Assembly: GCA_042096455.1 (NCBI GenBank) | Contig: JBELLU010000027.1 | Coordinates: 1-24,528 of the forward strand | Direction of reading: 5' to 3' | From: UBA7445 sp042096455 | Lineage (GTDB): Bacteria; Verrucomicrobiota; Verrucomicrobiia; Opitutales; Coraliomargaritaceae | DNA length: 24,528 bases | Shown here: piece by piece, positions 23,605 to 24,528 of the stretch | Layout of the letters: each line of letters begins with the position of its first letter | Position numbering within the stretch: the stretch's first letter is position 1 | The notes under the pieces: generated by a model | Seen by the model: only the letters and a program-made list of their open reading frames with translations | Databases searched by the model: none | Told to the model about the DNA's origin: nothing | Position numbers and translations under genes: made by a program

Positions 23605-24522
23605 ATGTTTAATGGTTTCTATAGGGCTTTATTCTTCATTTTGATGCTACCGGTCTTATCGTGGTCCGCGATCAATATTGATGCCTTTACTACGCTGAAG
23701 AACGATCGCTTTGCCAACGATGCGCAGTTCATTATGAGCCAATATGATCTCTCTGGGGTAGCGATAGCGGACAACGGCCGTTTCGTTACGATGATAAGTA
23801 ACAACGTCTTCATAAGCGCACATCATTTTTATCCCTCAAACGGAAGCTCAGTAACTTTTTACGCGACAAATGATTCCGCCGGAGGCAGCGCAATACGCAC
23901 TGTTCAGAGCAGCCAGCGCATCGGCACCACGGATATACGAATCGGGATCTTAAGTGCACCGCTTTCCAGCGCCTATAAGGCCTACAACTTTTCCACCGAG
24001 GATATCACTTCCTTCTCAACCGGCCCAAACGCCTTCACGCGATCGGACATTTATCTGCAAAATGCATATATACTGGGGCGTTCACCCAGCGCCTTTTCCA
24101 CCTCACAGGATCTCGCAGTGGGCCGCAATGTCATCGACAACTTTGGTAATGTAACGGTTTCCGGAACAACCGATCTTTCTGCCATCTCGACGGTCAACAA
24201 CAGCGGCGATAATAATTACGTGACTCACGAAGCCCAGCTCACGGTTGGGGATTCCAGCGCACCGATGTTTATCGACGACGGAAACGGCGGACTTACGATG
24301 GTCGGGACCAACTGGTTTATCGGAAACGACGGCACTAACGATCTTAACGGACAAACCTATCTCGGCAACTATGATACCGAGATACAGAATTATATCGATG
24401 CCAATGCAGTCCCGGAATTCATGGACTTTGCCTTATGGCTCGGCATCCTTGCGCTCTTTGGGTCCATCCGTCACCAAAGACGAACCTACCATAGAATGAT
24501 TGGTACTCGGGGAGGGACTTGA
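23605..24522 (+). CDS. Secreted trypsin-like serine peptidase homologue with PEP-CTERM-like tail
   Basis: A 305-residue secreted protein. The signal peptide is about 1-22. The body resembles a chymotrypsin-fold peptidase: ISAHHF (70-75, His73), TTDIRIGIL (108-116, Asp110) and VGDSSAPMF (214-222, Ser217 in GDSSAP instead of the usual GDSGGP). The C-terminus has a PEP-CTERM-like signal: VPEF (269-272), a hydrophobic segment (273-288) and a basic RHQRR (289-293). Such tails direct proteins to exosortase for envelope sorting. The frame continues 12 residues beyond the basic cluster and stops inside the T-loop of the opposite-strand tRNA. Base composition is more even and Ser/Asn-rich than neighbours, as for secreted proteins. 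Confidence 0.82.
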   Translation: MFNGFYRALFFILMLPVLSWSAINIDAFTTLKNDRFANDAQFIMSQYDLSGVAIADNGRFVTMISNNVFISAHHFYPSNGSSVTFYATNDSAGGSAIRTVQSSQRIGTTDIRIGILSAPLSSAYKAYNFSTEDITSFSTGPNAFTRSDIYLQNAYILGRSPSAFSTSQDLAVGRNVIDNFGNVTVSGTTDLSAISTVNNSGDNNYVTHEAQLTVGDSSAPMFIDDGNGGLTMVGTNWFIGNDGTNDLNGQTYLGNYDTEIQNYIDANAVPEFMDFALWLGILALFGSIRHQRRTYHRMIGTRGGT

Positions 24523-24528
24523 ACCCTC
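24501..24528 (-). tRNA. 3' part of a tRNA, cut by the window edge
   Basis: The minus strand reads a perfect T-arm (GAGGG, loop TTCAAGT, CCCTC), then the 3' acceptor strand CCCGAGT, discriminator A and encoded CCA. The lengths fit exactly (5+7+5+7+1+3 bases). The anticodon lies beyond the window, so the amino acid is unknown. The last 22 bases of the plus-strand PEP-CTERM gene overlap it. Confidence 0.85.

Overview
The window reads as a chromosomal stretch of ordinary, densely packed bacterial genes, most likely from Verrucomicrobiota (Opitutae/Puniceicoccales type). That placement is an inference. It rests on a secreted protein ending in a PEP-CTERM-like sorting tail, a CobA-HemD fusion, an OlsF-type two-domain ornithine-lipid synthase, moderate GC, and start codons that mostly lack a Shine-Dalgarno sequence. 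There is no rRNA, CRISPR array, prophage or transposase.

Layout. Bases 1-330 hold a 45-bp tandem repeat, a terminator and tRNA-Phe. Bases 447-3161 hold ispA (prenyl diphosphate synthase), overlapping head-to-head with a DUF4013-type membrane protein, followed by an exported protein of unknown function. Bases 3142-6936 hold a minus-strand pair, ligA then an AspT/YidE-type transporter, plus tRNA-Glu. Bases 7059-9099 hold purC and a membrane metallophosphoesterase. Bases 9110-9825 hold a possible 28-residue membrane peptide and a lipoprotein. Bases 9819-15244 are one minus-strand block: tRNA-Val, ilvN, ilvC, terminator, hemC, cobA-hemD, cyclophilin, menH. Bases 15391-20096 hold olsF, a histone-like basic protein, a nitrilase-family amidase, rpe and ppk2. 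Bases 20207-24528 hold a phosphopantetheinyl transferase, a small unknown gene coupled to argA, a XerC/D recombinase, a PEP-CTERM serine-peptidase-like protein and the 3' end of another tRNA.

Functional themes. hemC and cobA-hemD cover consecutive steps from porphobilinogen to uroporphyrinogen III and precorrin-2. ilvN and ilvC are steps of valine/isoleucine synthesis. ispA and menH could both feed menaquinone synthesis. OlsF makes a phosphorus-free membrane lipid and PPK2 handles polyphosphate, so both touch phosphate economy, but they are not in one operon.

I found no clearly new multi-gene system. The strongest oddities are: a LigA that keeps its fold motifs but has lost all four zinc-finger cysteines; a metallophosphoesterase missing conserved metal or catalytic residues; an exported protein with a peptidase-like site lacking HExxH; a Lys/Ala-rich DNA-binding-like protein with an HTH-like tail; and a PEP-CTERM protein whose reading frame runs into a tRNA gene and whose promoter looks leaderless with an operator-like palindrome.
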